53,076 nt of DNA from Rhizonema sp. PD37 (GCA_029379215.1 JAQYWO010000023.1:1-53076); one strand, 5' to 3'; positions 35,009-43,702 are shown, counted from the first letter of the stretch. The notes: generated by a model from the sequence alone, not told the origin. Program-made: numbers and translations.

Positions 35009-36388
35009 ATGCCTGCCAAAGTCACTCTCACGATTACCCAAGGCAAATCACCAGGACGACAATATACTTTCGATTCTCGCACTACCTGTATTATCGGCAG
35101 ATCAAAGGATTGCAACCTTCAATTACCAGATGATGAAGACCATCGTACTATTTCCCGCTATCACTGCTTATTAGACATCAACCCACCAGCAATTCGAGTC
35201 CGTGATTTTGGGAGTAGAAATGGTACATACGTTAACGGTCAAAAAATTGGACAACGCCAAGAACATCAAACTCCAGAAGAAGGAGCTAAGTTGGAATTTA
35301 CAGAGTATGATTTGCAAGATGGGGATGAAATTCAACTAAGCAATACAGTATTTGTAGTCAGTATTGAAACTGAATTAAAATCTCTTCATATTCCTGATTT
35401 AATTTCAAAAAAAAATCATAATAATCATCAAGAACAAGCTCCAACTCAGCAAAAACCTAATTTATTGGAACATATCAAACGCTTATTAGGTTTAGCAGAA
35501 CGTGGGGCTCCAAATTTAACAGCAATTCGTGGCTATAGCATTGTGCAAATATTAGGAAAAGGGGGTTTCGGCGAAGTTTATTTAGCGCAACATAATCAAA
35601 CAGGAAAATTTGTAGCTATCAAGGTTATGTTACCTGCCGTTGCAGCCAATGAGCGGGCTGTACAAATGTTTATGCGGGAGACAGAAAATACTAAAGTATT
35701 ACGACATGAAAACGTTGTGAAATTACTCGATTATGGTTACTCAGATAATATTTTCTTTTTTACAATGGAGTATTGTGAGAGGGGTTCTGTTACAGATTTG
35801 ATAGAGCAGCAAGGAGGACGTTTATCAGTAGATATTGCAGTACCAATGATTCTCCAAGTTTTAACTGGTTTAAAATATGTCCATAATGCAGAAATTCCTA
35901 ATATCAAACTGGGTACTGGTGGATTTGGTAAAGGTAGGGGTTTAGTTCATCGTGACTTAAAACCAAGTAATCTTTTCTTGTCCAATGTGAATAGTAAAAC
36001 AATAGTTAAGATTGGAGATTACGGTTTAGCAAAAGCGTTTGATTTCGCAGGTTTAAGTGGTCAAAGTTTAACTGGTACTAAAGCTGGTACTCCTGTTTTA
36101 ATGTGTCGTCAGCAACTACTTAATTATAAATATGTCCAACCAGAGGTTGATGTGTGGGCTGTAGCTGCATGTCTATATGTTATGCTTTGTGGAAGGTATC
36201 CACGTAATTTTACTGGTAGCGACCAATTTTTAGCAGTTTTGCAAAATGATCCCGTACCCATTCGCCAGCGCGATGCAAGTATACCGAAACGACTTGCAGA
36301 GGTGATTGATTTAGCTTTGGTAGAAAAGCCAGAAATTTATTTTAAGAGTGCGAATGAATTGAAACAGGCTTTGTTGAACCTGTTTTAG
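35009..36388 (+). CDS. FHA domain-Ser/Thr protein kinase
   Basis: A 459-residue protein. An N-terminal FHA domain (about 5-115) has the phosphothreonine-binding residues GRS (30-32), SRYH (49-52) and NGTYVNG (71-77). After a linker comes a kinase domain (about 178-459): GKGGFGEVYLA loop, VAIKVM lysine, HRDLKPSN (about 314) and a DYG (337-339) in place of DFG. A 15-residue insert rich in Gly/Lys (GTGGFGKGRG) lies just before the catalytic loop. The activation segment ends MCRQQ where most kinases have APE/SPE. The FHA could dock the kinase on autophosphorylated partners, possibly the GUN4 kinase next door; that link is inference from adjacency. Confidence 0.88.
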   Translation: MPAKVTLTITQGKSPGRQYTFDSRTTCIIGRSKDCNLQLPDDEDHRTISRYHCLLDINPPAIRVRDFGSRNGTYVNGQKIGQRQEHQTPEEGAKLEFTEYDLQDGDEIQLSNTVFVVSIETELKSLHIPDLISKKNHNNHQEQAPTQQKPNLLEHIKRLLGLAERGAPNLTAIRGYSIVQILGKGGFGEVYLAQHNQTGKFVAIKVMLPAVAANERAVQMFMRETENTKVLRHENVVKLLDYGYSDNIFFFTMEYCERGSVTDLIEQQGGRLSVDIAVPMILQVLTGLKYVHNAEIPNIKLGTGGFGKGRGLVHRDLKPSNLFLSNVNSKTIVKIGDYGLAKAFDFAGLSGQSLTGTKAGTPVLMCRQQLLNYKYVQPEVDVWAVAACLYVMLCGRYPRNFTGSDQFLAVLQNDPVPIRQRDASIPKRLAEVIDLALVEKPEIYFKSANELKQALLNLF

Positions 36389-36397
36389 CGTCACTCT

Positions 36398-36430
36398 AGA
36401 TCCCCGACTTCTTGAAGAAGTCGAGGATCT
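36398..36430. repeat. REP palindrome copy a
   Basis: AGATCCCCGACTTCTT followed by its reverse complement with one mismatch (GAGGATCT). 33 bp. Located just after the FHA kinase stop codon. Confidence 0.9.
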
Positions 36431-36449
36431 AAATAGCGATCGCAGCCTA

Positions 36450-36496
36450 TTGAAAGTTCATGGAATTGCGGTAGACGTGACAATATCTGATGGGCT
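36450..36496 (+). pseudogene. SDR gene remnant, 5' piece
   Basis: TTGAAAGTTCATGG and what follows, to the TCTGATGG region, match the intact SDR gene at 37600-37646 in the same orientation with a few changes. Flanked by REP copies a and b. Confidence 0.75.
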
Positions 36497-36530
36497 GTAC
36501 AAATTGTTTTAACATCCTATAGTCCTCTAC

Positions 36531-36561
36531 ATCCCCGACTTCTTCAAGAAGTCGGGGATCT
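36531..36561. repeat. REP palindrome copy b
   Basis: ATCCCCGACTTCTTCAAGAA then GTCGGGGATCT, a near-perfect palindrome, about 40 bp upstream of the RAYT transposase start. Confidence 0.9.
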
Positions 36562-36599
36562 AAGGGAATACTAAAGGCAACATCCCATATTCAAAGCCT

Positions 36600-37172
36600 A
36601 TGCCACAAAGACGAAGTCCCCTGCAAAGGGGTAGCTTTTACCATATCTACAATCGGGGCAACAATCGCCAAGTGATTTTCTTTGAGCGTGAGAACTATGT
36701 TTATTTTCTCCGCTTGATAAAAGAACATCTCATCACTAATGCAGTAGATATTGTTGCTTACTGTTTAATGCCTAATCATTATCATTTTTTGGTCTATCTG
36801 AGAGATGAAACCATCTCTGATGCAATGAAATCCCTCTCGCTCTCATACACAAAGGCAATTAATAAGCGTTTCAATCGTTCTGGGGTGTTATTTCAGGGAC
36901 GGTTTCAAAGTATTCATATTGCACAAACTGATTATCTTGTCAATCTCTCACGCTATATTCATCTTAATCCGGTAAAAGCAGGACTTGTGCAGCAACCTGA
37001 AGAATGGGAGTTTTCCAGTTACTTGGAATATTGCCGATTACGACAAGGAACACTACCTAAAACAGAGTATGTCAAGATGCAGATACAGGAAGAATCAGCT
37101 TATCGGCAATTTTTGGTGGATCGTAACTTACCTGATAGCGATGGTTTCAAAAGACTGCTACTGGATGATTAG
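36600..37172 (+). CDS. REP-associated tyrosine transposase (RAYT, IS200/IS605-like Y1 family)
   Basis: A 190-residue HUH single-strand DNA transposase/nuclease. It starts RRSPLQRGSFYHIYNRGNNR, then has the HUH motif YCLMPNHYHFLVY (His60 and His62), the GRFQSIHI strand and the conserved segment YLVNLSRYIHLNPVKAGLV. The last of these includes the catalytic tyrosine, most likely Y119 or Y112. Lone Y1 transposases that lack tnpB and sit between REP palindromes are RAYTs, thought to spread or maintain REPs. Here REP copies lie on both sides (b at 36531, c at 37187), as expected. The ORF is intact and may be active. Confidence 0.88.
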   Translation: MPQRRSPLQRGSFYHIYNRGNNRQVIFFERENYVYFLRLIKEHLITNAVDIVAYCLMPNHYHFLVYLRDETISDAMKSLSLSYTKAINKRFNRSGVLFQGRFQSIHIAQTDYLVNLSRYIHLNPVKAGLVQQPEEWEFSSYLEYCRLRQGTLPKTEYVKMQIQEESAYRQFLVDRNLPDSDGFKRLLLDD

Positions 37173-37186
37173 CCGGGGACTGGGTT

Positions 37187-37219
37187 AGATCCCCGACTTC
37201 TTAAAGAAGTCGGGGATCT
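37187..37219. repeat. REP palindrome copy c
   Basis: AGATCCCCGACTTCTT then AAAGAAGTCGGGGATCT: perfect 16-bp arms. It lies 15 bp after the RAYT stop codon. Confidence 0.92.
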
Positions 37220-37227
37220 AAATAGAA

Positions 37228-37355
37228 GTCAAGCAATTTTTGAACGGGTTAAAGATATGGGAAGATTGGATATCCTCGTGAATAATTTCGGTACTTAATA
37301 TTCCGAAGAAGACGCAGGACTATACTGAAGATGAGTATACATCTATCTTCCAAAC
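37228..37355 (+). pseudogene. SDR gene remnant, 3' piece
   Basis: 128 bp matching the intact SDR gene at 37646-37772 at about 92% identity (nine substitutions and one inserted T that shifts the frame). Together with the piece at 36450-36496 it forms a collinear stretch of a second SDR copy, split by the RAYT-REP unit. Confidence 0.85.
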
Positions 37356-37359
37356 TTCT

Positions 37360-37392
37360 AGATCCCCGACTTCTTTAAGAAGTCGGGGATCT
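37360..37392. repeat. REP palindrome copy d
   Basis: AGATCCCCGACTTCTT then TAAGAAGTCGGGGATCT, perfect arms, 33 bp before the SDR start codon. It directly follows the SDR remnant. Confidence 0.92.
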
Positions 37393-37425
37393 GAATAAAG
37401 TTATAAAGTTATAAGGAAAAACATA

Positions 37426-38199
37426 ATGGACAATCAGCGTTGGACACTAAGTGGTAAAAAAGCCTTAATTACTGGAGGAACGAAGGGGATTGGAGAAGCG
37501 ATCGCCCAAGAGTTTCTTTCACTGAATGCGGAGGTAATGATAGTTGCACGGAATGAAGAAATAGTCAAGCAGAAGTTGGAAGAGTGGCGAAGTCAAGGAT
37601 TGAAAGTTCATGGAGTTGCGGCAGATGTGACAACATCTGATGGTCGTCAAGCAATTTTTGAACGGGTGAACGATATGGGAGGATTGGATATCCTCGTGAA
37701 TAATGTGGGTACTAATATTCGGAAGAAGACACAGGACTATACTGAAGATGAATATACTTCTATCTTCCAAACAAACCTGACCTCTTTATTTGAAATGTGC
37801 CGACTGGCATACCCGTTGCTGAAAACTGGAGGTCGTAGTAGTATTGTTAATATAGGTTCAGTTGCTGGACTGACTTCGGTTGGGACTGGCTCACCCTATG
37901 CCATGACTAAGGCGGCGATTGTCCAACTTACTCGTTCTCTAGCTGTTGAATGGGCTGGTGATGGAATTCGGGTCAACACTGTTGCTCCCTGGTTTATATA
38001 TACTCCCCTTACTGAACCGTTCTTAGGCAATCCAGATGTTTTGAATCCTGTGATATCGCGTACACCCATGAAGCGAATCGGTGAACCGGAGGAAGTCGCA
38101 GGTTTGGTAGCTTTTCTTTGTATGCCATTAGCAACTTACATTACAGGGCAGTGCATCGCAGTTGATGGTGGGTTTTTAGCGTTTGGCTTTGAACGATAA
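37426..38199 (+). CDS. Short-chain dehydrogenase/reductase (tropinone-reductase-like)
   Basis: A 257-residue NAD(P)-dependent classical SDR. The cofactor motif TGGTKGIG is at residues 16-23, NNVG follows, and the catalytic set is the Ser near 145, Y158 and K162 (SPYAMTK). The C-terminal [20 protein letters not shown] and [14 protein letters not shown] segments are intact. The TGGTKGIG form and overall pattern resemble tropinone-reductase-like SDRs that act on small ketones; the substrate is not known. A partial second copy lies directly upstream (36450-36496 and 37228-37355), implying a tandem duplication followed by invasion of the first copy. ATG at 37426 follows AAGGAAAAACATA, a fair ribosome-binding site. 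Confidence 0.9.
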   Translation: MDNQRWTLSGKKALITGGTKGIGEAIAQEFLSLNAEVMIVARNEEIVKQKLEEWRSQGLKVHGVAADVTTSDGRQAIFERVNDMGGLDILVNNVGTNIRKKTQDYTEDEYTSIFQTNLTSLFEMCRLAYPLLKTGGRSSIVNIGSVAGLTSVGTGSPYAMTKAAIVQLTRSLAVEWAGDGIRVNTVAPWFIYTPLTEPFLGNPDVLNPVISRTPMKRIGEPEEVAGLVAFLCMPLATYITGQCIAVDGGFLAFGFER

Positions 38200-38284
38200 A
38201 GTTTTTTTGTTGAAAGAATGCGAAACGCTATAACTTAAGTTTGTAGATTGCATTATCCTCACAAAATTAAGTGCAACTTCATTC

Positions 38285-41200
38285 ATGAGCAACACAGTTG
38301 TCATTAATCCAGGAAGTGGTGATTCGCACAATGGTTTTCCTAAGTTAACCGTTCAACTGTGGGCAGCAGATCGTCCCCAAAGACAGCAATTTATCGGTAG
38401 CTTACCCCCTGCCCCAGAATTGATTGAACTCTACAGAAATTGGCAGTCAATTTATCAAGCGTTGTGCGATCGCAAACATCTACGCCACTCATCAATGGTA
38501 GATGATGATGAACTTGAAATTGATGATGGATACGTCACAAACGTCTCTCAGATTAGTTTTGATGAAGTATGCCAAAAGTTACAAGAAGGCATGAATCATT
38601 GGCTAAATTCTGAGGGGTTTCTCAATGTTAGTCGGCAAATGCGATCGCAACTCGACCCTGGAGCAGAAATTCGGATTGTGATGGAAACCGACGATGACTT
38701 GATGCGACGACTACCATGGCATCGCTGCGACTTCTATCGGGATTATCCTCTAGCAGAAGCCGCTTTGTCTCTGTCTGAGTATAAACCTCTAAATCAACTG
38801 AAAGTCTCCCGAAATAAAGTCAGAATATTGGCGATTCTAGGCAACAGCCAAGGCATCAACTTGGAGGCAGAAATCAAATTTCTCCAAAGTATAGAAGATG
38901 CAGAAGTTGTTTTTCTTGTCAAGCCTTCACGTCAGGAATTCAACACACAGCTTTGGGATACGGATGGTTGGGATATCCTGTTTTTTGCTGGTCACAGTCA
39001 AACTCTAGGTGAAACGGGTAAGATTTACATTAATGAAAATAAAACAAATAATAGCCTGACAATTGAACAACTAGAGGAAGCTCTGAAAGCAGCAATTGAC
39101 AAAGGTTTACGCTTGGCGATTTTTAATTCCTGTGATGGATTGGGATTGGCGATCGCTTTGGAGAAATTAAACATTCCTGCTGTGATTGTGATGCGGGAAC
39201 CAGTCCCGAACATTGTAGCAGAGGAATTTTTTAAGCATTTTATGGAGGCTTTTGCGCTCTCACGACTGCCTTTATACCTTGCTGTGCAGCAAGCACGTAG
39301 GAAACTCCAAGGATTGGAGGATGACTTTCCCGGTGCTTCTTGGTTGCCGACAATTTGTATCAATCCAGCAACAGAACCGCCAAGTTGGCTGAAACTAGGT
39401 GCAACTCCTCCTTGTCCCTATCGCGGTTTATTTGCCTTTCGAGAGGAGGACTCACACTTATTTTTTGGGCGCGAGCAGTTTACTCGGGATTTGGCGAAGG
39501 CGGTGAAAAGAAAGCCGTTGGTGGCTGTCGTCGGTGCCAGTGGTAGCGGTAAGTCAAGTGTGGTTTTTGCTGGGTTGATTCCCCTGCTACGTCAAGACAA
39601 TTTTGCGCGGTGGCAGATTGTCTCGTTTCGTCCGGGAAACAACCCCATCAAAGCCTTGGCAGCAGCGCTCGCACCTCTTGTGTCGAGAGAGGAAATGGAA
39701 TTGGCGTTCGTTTTGAGGGAATACCAAACATTATCTAAAGTTATAGAAAAGCTCGTTCAGCAAAACCCCGGCACTCGACTGGTACTCATCGCCGATCAGT
39801 TTGAGGAACTCTACACTCAAACTCCAGAGTCCGAACATCAGCCATTCTTAGATGCATTGCTAACTGCTTGTCGTTATACTCCCGCGTTTACTCTCGTCAT
39901 AACCTTAAGAGCGGACTTTTACGGATATGCTTTATCTTACCGTCCCTTCAGTGATGCTTTGCAAGGAGCAGTTCTGAACTTGGCACCGATGAGTCGTGAG
40001 GAATTGCACTCAGTCATTGAAAAGCCAGCAGCACAAATGCAGGTGAGTCTGGAAAATGAGTTGACAAATAAACTCATTCATGATTTAGAAGGAGAGTCGG
40101 GAAGTTTACCATTATTAGAGTTTGCCCTGACTCAATTATGGTCAAAACAGCAGAGTGGACGGTTGACGCATCAGGCTTACGAGGAAATTGGCGGAGTAGA
40201 GGAAGCGCTGGCTAATCATGCAGAGTACGTGTATGCAAACTTACATGAAGCGGATCGGTTTAGGGCGCAACGGGTATTTATGCAGTTGGTACGCTTGGGA
40301 GACGGTGTAGAAGCAACTCGAAGGTTGGCGACTCGCAATGAGGTGAAAGAAGAAAACTGGGATTTGGTAACGCACTTGGCTTCAACGCGCTTAGTGGTGA
40401 CAAACCTTGACGAGTCCACCTCCTGCGAAACGGTGGAAATTGTGCATGAGGCGCTGATCAGAAGTTGGGGACGCCTAGAGTACTGGATGCAAATAGATGG
40501 TGAATTTCGTCGCGCTCAAGACCAGTTGCGAGCGGCAATCCGGCAATGGGAAAATAGCGATCATGATGAAGGAGCCTTGTTGCGAGGAAAACCGTTAGCC
40601 GATGCGGAATATTGGCAGATGAATCGTTTAGAGGAACTGAGTTCTCTTGAGAGAAGTTTTATTCAGACATCCTTGGAACTACGCGATCGCGAGATCGAAA
40701 AGCACAAGAAGAGGCAACAATTGACGATCTTTGGGCTAATTAGTGGTTTAGTGTTAGCGCTCTCGTTGGCAGGCATAGCTTGGTGGCAATCGCAAAAAGC
40801 ACAACTTAGCGAAATCCAAGCGATCACGACATCCTCAGAAGCACTATTTACTTCAAATAATAGATTAGATGCGCTTGTAGAAGCACTGAGAGGAAAACAG
40901 AAACTACAAATGTTAGGTAGTGTTGATGCAGACACTCACAATCAAGTTGAATCAGTCCTCAAACGCGCAATCTTCGGGGCAAATGAGTACAACCGCCTTT
41001 CCGGACATAGTGATAAAGTTTACACTGTGGCATTTAGTCCAGACGGTCAGGAAATCGCTACAGCAAGTGCAGACAAAACAGCGAAACTCTGGAAGCGCGA
41101 TGGTACTCTGCTGACTACACTGAAGGGTCATAGCGATCAAGTTTACACCGTAGCGTTCAGTCCACGAGGTGATACCATTGCGACTGGGAGTGGAGACGAA

Positions 41201-42967
41201 ACAGTAAAACTCTGGAAACGCGATGGCACTTTATTAACGACTTTTCACGGTCATAACGCTCAAGTTTACACTGTAGCATTTAGTCCTGATGGTCAGAAAA
41301 TTGCGACTGGGAGTGGAGATAAGACAGTGAAACTCTGGAAGCGTGATGGCACTTTGCTCTGCACAATGAAAGGACATAGTGCTCAAGTAAGCGCAGTCGC
41401 GTTTAGCCCACAAGGTAATACAATTGCCTCCGCAAGTTGGGATAAAACAGCCAGACTGTGGAACACAGATGGAAGTTTGTTGAAGACGCTCAATCATAGC
41501 GCTCCAGTGAGTGCGATCGCGTTTAGCCCACAAGGTAATACAATTGCTTCGGCAAGTTGGGATAAAAAGGTTACCCTCTGGAAACTTGATGGCACGAGGC
41601 AAAACACCCTCAACGGTCATAATACTGAAGTTTATGCAGTTGCGTTCAGCCCACAAGGTAATACAATTGCTTCAGCAGGTTGGGACAGGACGATCAAAGT
41701 TTGGCAGCTTGATGGTACAGAAATTACCACCCTGAATGGTCATAGCGGGACGATTTGGGGAGTAGCTTTCAGTCCACAAGGCGATACAATTGCCTCAGCA
41801 AGTGATGATAAAACGGTTAAACTTTGGCATTGGAACCATACCTTGCTGACGACTCTCAATGGTCATAAATCAAGAGTTAATGCAGTCGCTATAAGCCCTG
41901 ACAGTCAAACGATTGCCTCGGCAAGTGAGGAAGGGATCGTAAAACTCTGGAAGCGCGACGGCACGTTGAAGACGACGATTAATGCTCATAATGCAGCAAT
42001 TTGGGGAGTTGCATTCAGTCCTGATTGTAAGACAGTCGCCTCCGCAAGTTATGACAATACGGTGAAACTCTGGAAGCTTGATGGTGAGTCAGCGCTACAG
42101 GAGGGTATCCAACGCCAGAGCCCTAGGTCGGGAAACCCTCCTGCAGTACTGGCTCCTCCGCAGGCGACTGACGTTAGCGTAAGCGGTAGCGACGGAGGAG
42201 CGTCACCCCGAAGGGGTACTTTACAAACTACACTCATCGGTCACACGGACTATGTGAACGCCGTCGCTTTCAGCCCAGATAATCAGATGATTGCGACAGC
42301 AAGTGATGATACAACAGTGAAACTCTGGAGGCGTGATGGTACTTATATTACAACTCTTCCGGGTCATACGAATGAGGTTTGGGGAGTGACCTTTAGTCCT
42401 GATAGTCAGATGATTGTCTCAACGAGTCGGGACAAGACAGTGAAACTATGGAGGCGTAATGGCACATTATTGACTACTTTACACGGTCATACTGGTTTTG
42501 TGACCGCAGTCGCTTTTAGTCCTCAAGGCAATATCTTTGCTACCGCTAGCGTTGATAAGACAGTGAAACTATGGAGGAGTGATGGGACTTTGCTGACCAC
42601 CTTTCACGGTCATAATGCTCCTGTATGGGGAGTTGCATTTAGTCCACAAGGTAATATGATTGCTTCTACTGGTGATGACAAAACTGTAAAAATTTGGCAG
42701 CCAGACGGTAAATTACTGACGACTTTGGACGATCATAACGCGAAAATATGGGGAGTTGTATTCAGTCCCGACGGTAAGACAATCGCCTCGGCAAGTGAAG
42801 ATCGAACCGTGATTCTCTGGGATTTAGATCGTGTTTTAAATTCGCACAAGCTTCTCACCTATGGTTGTCATTTGGTTAGCGATTATCTTCATACGAATAT
42901 AGATTTGCGAAACGGTATCTTACGACAAGACGTTTCGCGTCTACTTCGTCTGTGTACTCCAAGATAG
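38285..42967 (+). CDS. CHAT-nSTAND-WD40 multidomain protein
   Basis: A 1560-residue membrane-anchored signalling protein. Residues about 175-360 form a CHAT protease domain with His237 (FFAGHSQ) and Cys283 (NSCDG), both catalytic residues present. A STAND-type NTPase follows: CPYRGLFAFREEDSHLFFGR, Walker A GASGSGKS (417-424), Walker B LVLIADQFEE and a roughly 400-residue helical arm. A transmembrane helix lies near 815-833. The C-terminal half has 14 WD40 repeats of about 41 residues (about 906-1520), enough for two seven-bladed propellers. STAND proteins switch on through NTP-driven oligomerisation after the repeats sense a ligand, so the CHAT would be the effector. A 44-residue insertion (1268-1311) interrupts the WD40 array. 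Confidence 0.9.
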   Translation: MSNTVVINPGSGDSHNGFPKLTVQLWAADRPQRQQFIGSLPPAPELIELYRNWQSIYQALCDRKHLRHSSMVDDDELEIDDGYVTNVSQISFDEVCQKLQEGMNHWLNSEGFLNVSRQMRSQLDPGAEIRIVMETDDDLMRRLPWHRCDFYRDYPLAEAALSLSEYKPLNQLKVSRNKVRILAILGNSQGINLEAEIKFLQSIEDAEVVFLVKPSRQEFNTQLWDTDGWDILFFAGHSQTLGETGKIYINENKTNNSLTIEQLEEALKAAIDKGLRLAIFNSCDGLGLAIALEKLNIPAVIVMREPVPNIVAEEFFKHFMEAFALSRLPLYLAVQQARRKLQGLEDDFPGASWLPTICINPATEPPSWLKLGATPPCPYRGLFAFREEDSHLFFGREQFTRDLAKAVKRKPLVAVVGASGSGKSSVVFAGLIPLLRQDNFARWQIVSFRPGNNPIKALAAALAPLVSREEMELAFVLREYQTLSKVIEKLVQQNPGTRLVLIADQFEELYTQTPESEHQPFLDALLTACRYTPAFTLVITLRADFYGYALSYRPFSDALQGAVLNLAPMSREELHSVIEKPAAQMQVSLENELTNKLIHDLEGESGSLPLLEFALTQLWSKQQSGRLTHQAYEEIGGVEEALANHAEYVYANLHEADRFRAQRVFMQLVRLGDGVEATRRLATRNEVKEENWDLVTHLASTRLVVTNLDESTSCETVEIVHEALIRSWGRLEYWMQIDGEFRRAQDQLRAAIRQWENSDHDEGALLRGKPLADAEYWQMNRLEELSSLERSFIQTSLELRDREIEKHKKRQQLTIFGLISGLVLALSLAGIAWWQSQKAQLSEIQAITTSSEALFTSNNRLDALVEALRGKQKLQMLGSVDADTHNQVESVLKRAIFGANEYNRLSGHSDKVYTVAFSPDGQEIATASADKTAKLWKRDGTLLTTLKGHSDQVYTVAFSPRGDTIATGSGDETVKLWKRDGTLLTTFHGHNAQVYTVAFSPDGQKIATGSGDKTVKLWKRDGTLLCTMKGHSAQVSAVAFSPQGNTIASASWDKTARLWNTDGSLLKTLNHSAPVSAIAFSPQGNTIASASWDKKVTLWKLDGTRQNTLNGHNTEVYAVAFSPQGNTIASAGWDRTIKVWQLDGTEITTLNGHSGTIWGVAFSPQGDTIASASDDKTVKLWHWNHTLLTTLNGHKSRVNAVAISPDSQTIASASEEGIVKLWKRDGTLKTTINAHNAAIWGVAFSPDCKTVASASYDNTVKLWKLDGESALQEGIQRQSPRSGNPPAVLAPPQATDVSVSGSDGGASPRRGTLQTTLIGHTDYVNAVAFSPDNQMIATASDDTTVKLWRRDGTYITTLPGHTNEVWGVTFSPDSQMIVSTSRDKTVKLWRRNGTLLTTLHGHTGFVTAVAFSPQGNIFATASVDKTVKLWRSDGTLLTTFHGHNAPVWGVAFSPQGNMIASTGDDKTVKIWQPDGKLLTTLDDHNAKIWGVVFSPDGKTIASASEDRTVILWDLDRVLNSHKLLTYGCHLVSDYLHTNIDLRNGILRQDVSRLLRLCTPR
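42086..42217. mobile_element. 132-bp palindromic element inserted in frame in the WD40 array
   Basis: Between WD40 repeats 9 and 10 the regular sequence LDG/TLQTTL is broken by 132 bp (44 codons, no stop). The insert has two perfect stems: CAGGAGGGT with ACCCTCCTG, and GCTCCTCCG with CGGAGGAGC. It is GC-rich and encodes Pro/Ser/Gly-rich residues unlike the propeller. It looks like a short palindromic dispersed repeat fixed because its length is a multiple of three. Confidence 0.8.
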
Positions 42968-43080
42968 GCGATCGCGTAATCCTAAATTTCCTCAAAAACT
43001 AACGGTAGAAGAAATACAATAGGACGCTGCACTTATACAATAAAGGCAATGCAACATAACAAAAATGGTAGTCAAGAGCA

Positions 43081-43350
43081 ATGAACATATCGATAACTCC
43101 AGACTTGGAACAATTCATCCAAAACCAGCTAGAAAGCGGTAAATATACCTCAGCATCAGAAGTGATTCAAGCAGCACTAAGAATATTCGTACAGCAGCAA
43201 GACATTTATCAAGGACGGTTTGAGGAATTACAAAAGGAAATCATGATTGGTATAGAAGCATCAAGACGAGGCGAAGTAATAGATGCTGATACCGTCTTTA
43301 ACCAACTGCAAGCCAAATTAAATCTAGCCAGAAAACAGGCAGATGAATGA
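43081..43350 (+). CDS. parD: ParD/CopG-family antitoxin
   Basis: An 89-residue ribbon-helix-helix DNA-binding antitoxin. The N-terminus MNISITPDLEQFIQNQLESG forms the strand and first helix. KYTSASEVIQAALRIFVQQQ is the characteristic ParD segment, and the C-terminal acidic helix (EIMIGIEASRRGEVIDADTV) would clasp the toxin. The 3' end overlaps the toxin start by 4 bp (ATGA, 43347-43350). It probably represses its own operon. It lies about 110 bp after the CHAT-STAND-WD40 gene on the same strand and forms the right border of the island. Confidence 0.88.
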   Translation: MNISITPDLEQFIQNQLESGKYTSASEVIQAALRIFVQQQDIYQGRFEELQKEIMIGIEASRRGEVIDADTVFNQLQAKLNLARKQADE

Positions 43351-43679
43351 CTAACATTTGTAGATTTACTATTCCTGCTAGTCAAGATATTGAAAGTATT
43401 ATCGACTACGTTGCGTCTAATAAAAACTTTAATACTGCAGATAAATTACTCGAGAAAATAAACGATAAATGTAGGAAATTGGCTAATTTACCCAACATGG
43501 GACGCAAGCGGGATGAACTTTATCCTTCGTTACGTAGTTTTCCTGTTGATGATTATCTAATATTCTATTGCCTCATAGAAAGAGGAATAGAAATTCAACG
43601 GGTAGTAAGTGGCTATCGTGATTTAGGTGAACTATTTGGCGAACAAAGTGACGAATTGTTATTAACAATGCCAAGATAA
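43347..43679 (+). CDS. parE: ParE/RelE-family toxin
   Basis: A 110-residue toxin of the ParE/RelE fold. It opens with a strand and helix (RFTIPASQDIESIIDYVASN), contains the helix ADKLLEKINDKCRKLANLPN, and has MGRKRDELYPSLRSFPVDDY, which is the ParE signature (M-G-R-x-R-x-E-L...R-S/F). It ends with the IFYCLIERGIEIQRVVSGYRD strand pair. ParE toxins poison DNA gyrase. The gene is translationally coupled to the upstream antitoxin. The pair stabilises nearby DNA in many genomes. Confidence 0.88.
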   Translation: MTNICRFTIPASQDIESIIDYVASNKNFNTADKLLEKINDKCRKLANLPNMGRKRDELYPSLRSFPVDDYLIFYCLIERGIEIQRVVSGYRDLGELFGEQSDELLLTMPR

Positions 43680-43702
43680 AACATATAGCTTAGGAAAAAA
43701 GG

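Noticed and set aside
41234..41656. Long minus-strand ORFs under the WD40 region
   Set aside because: Shadow frames caused by the regular WD40 repeat and its codon pattern.
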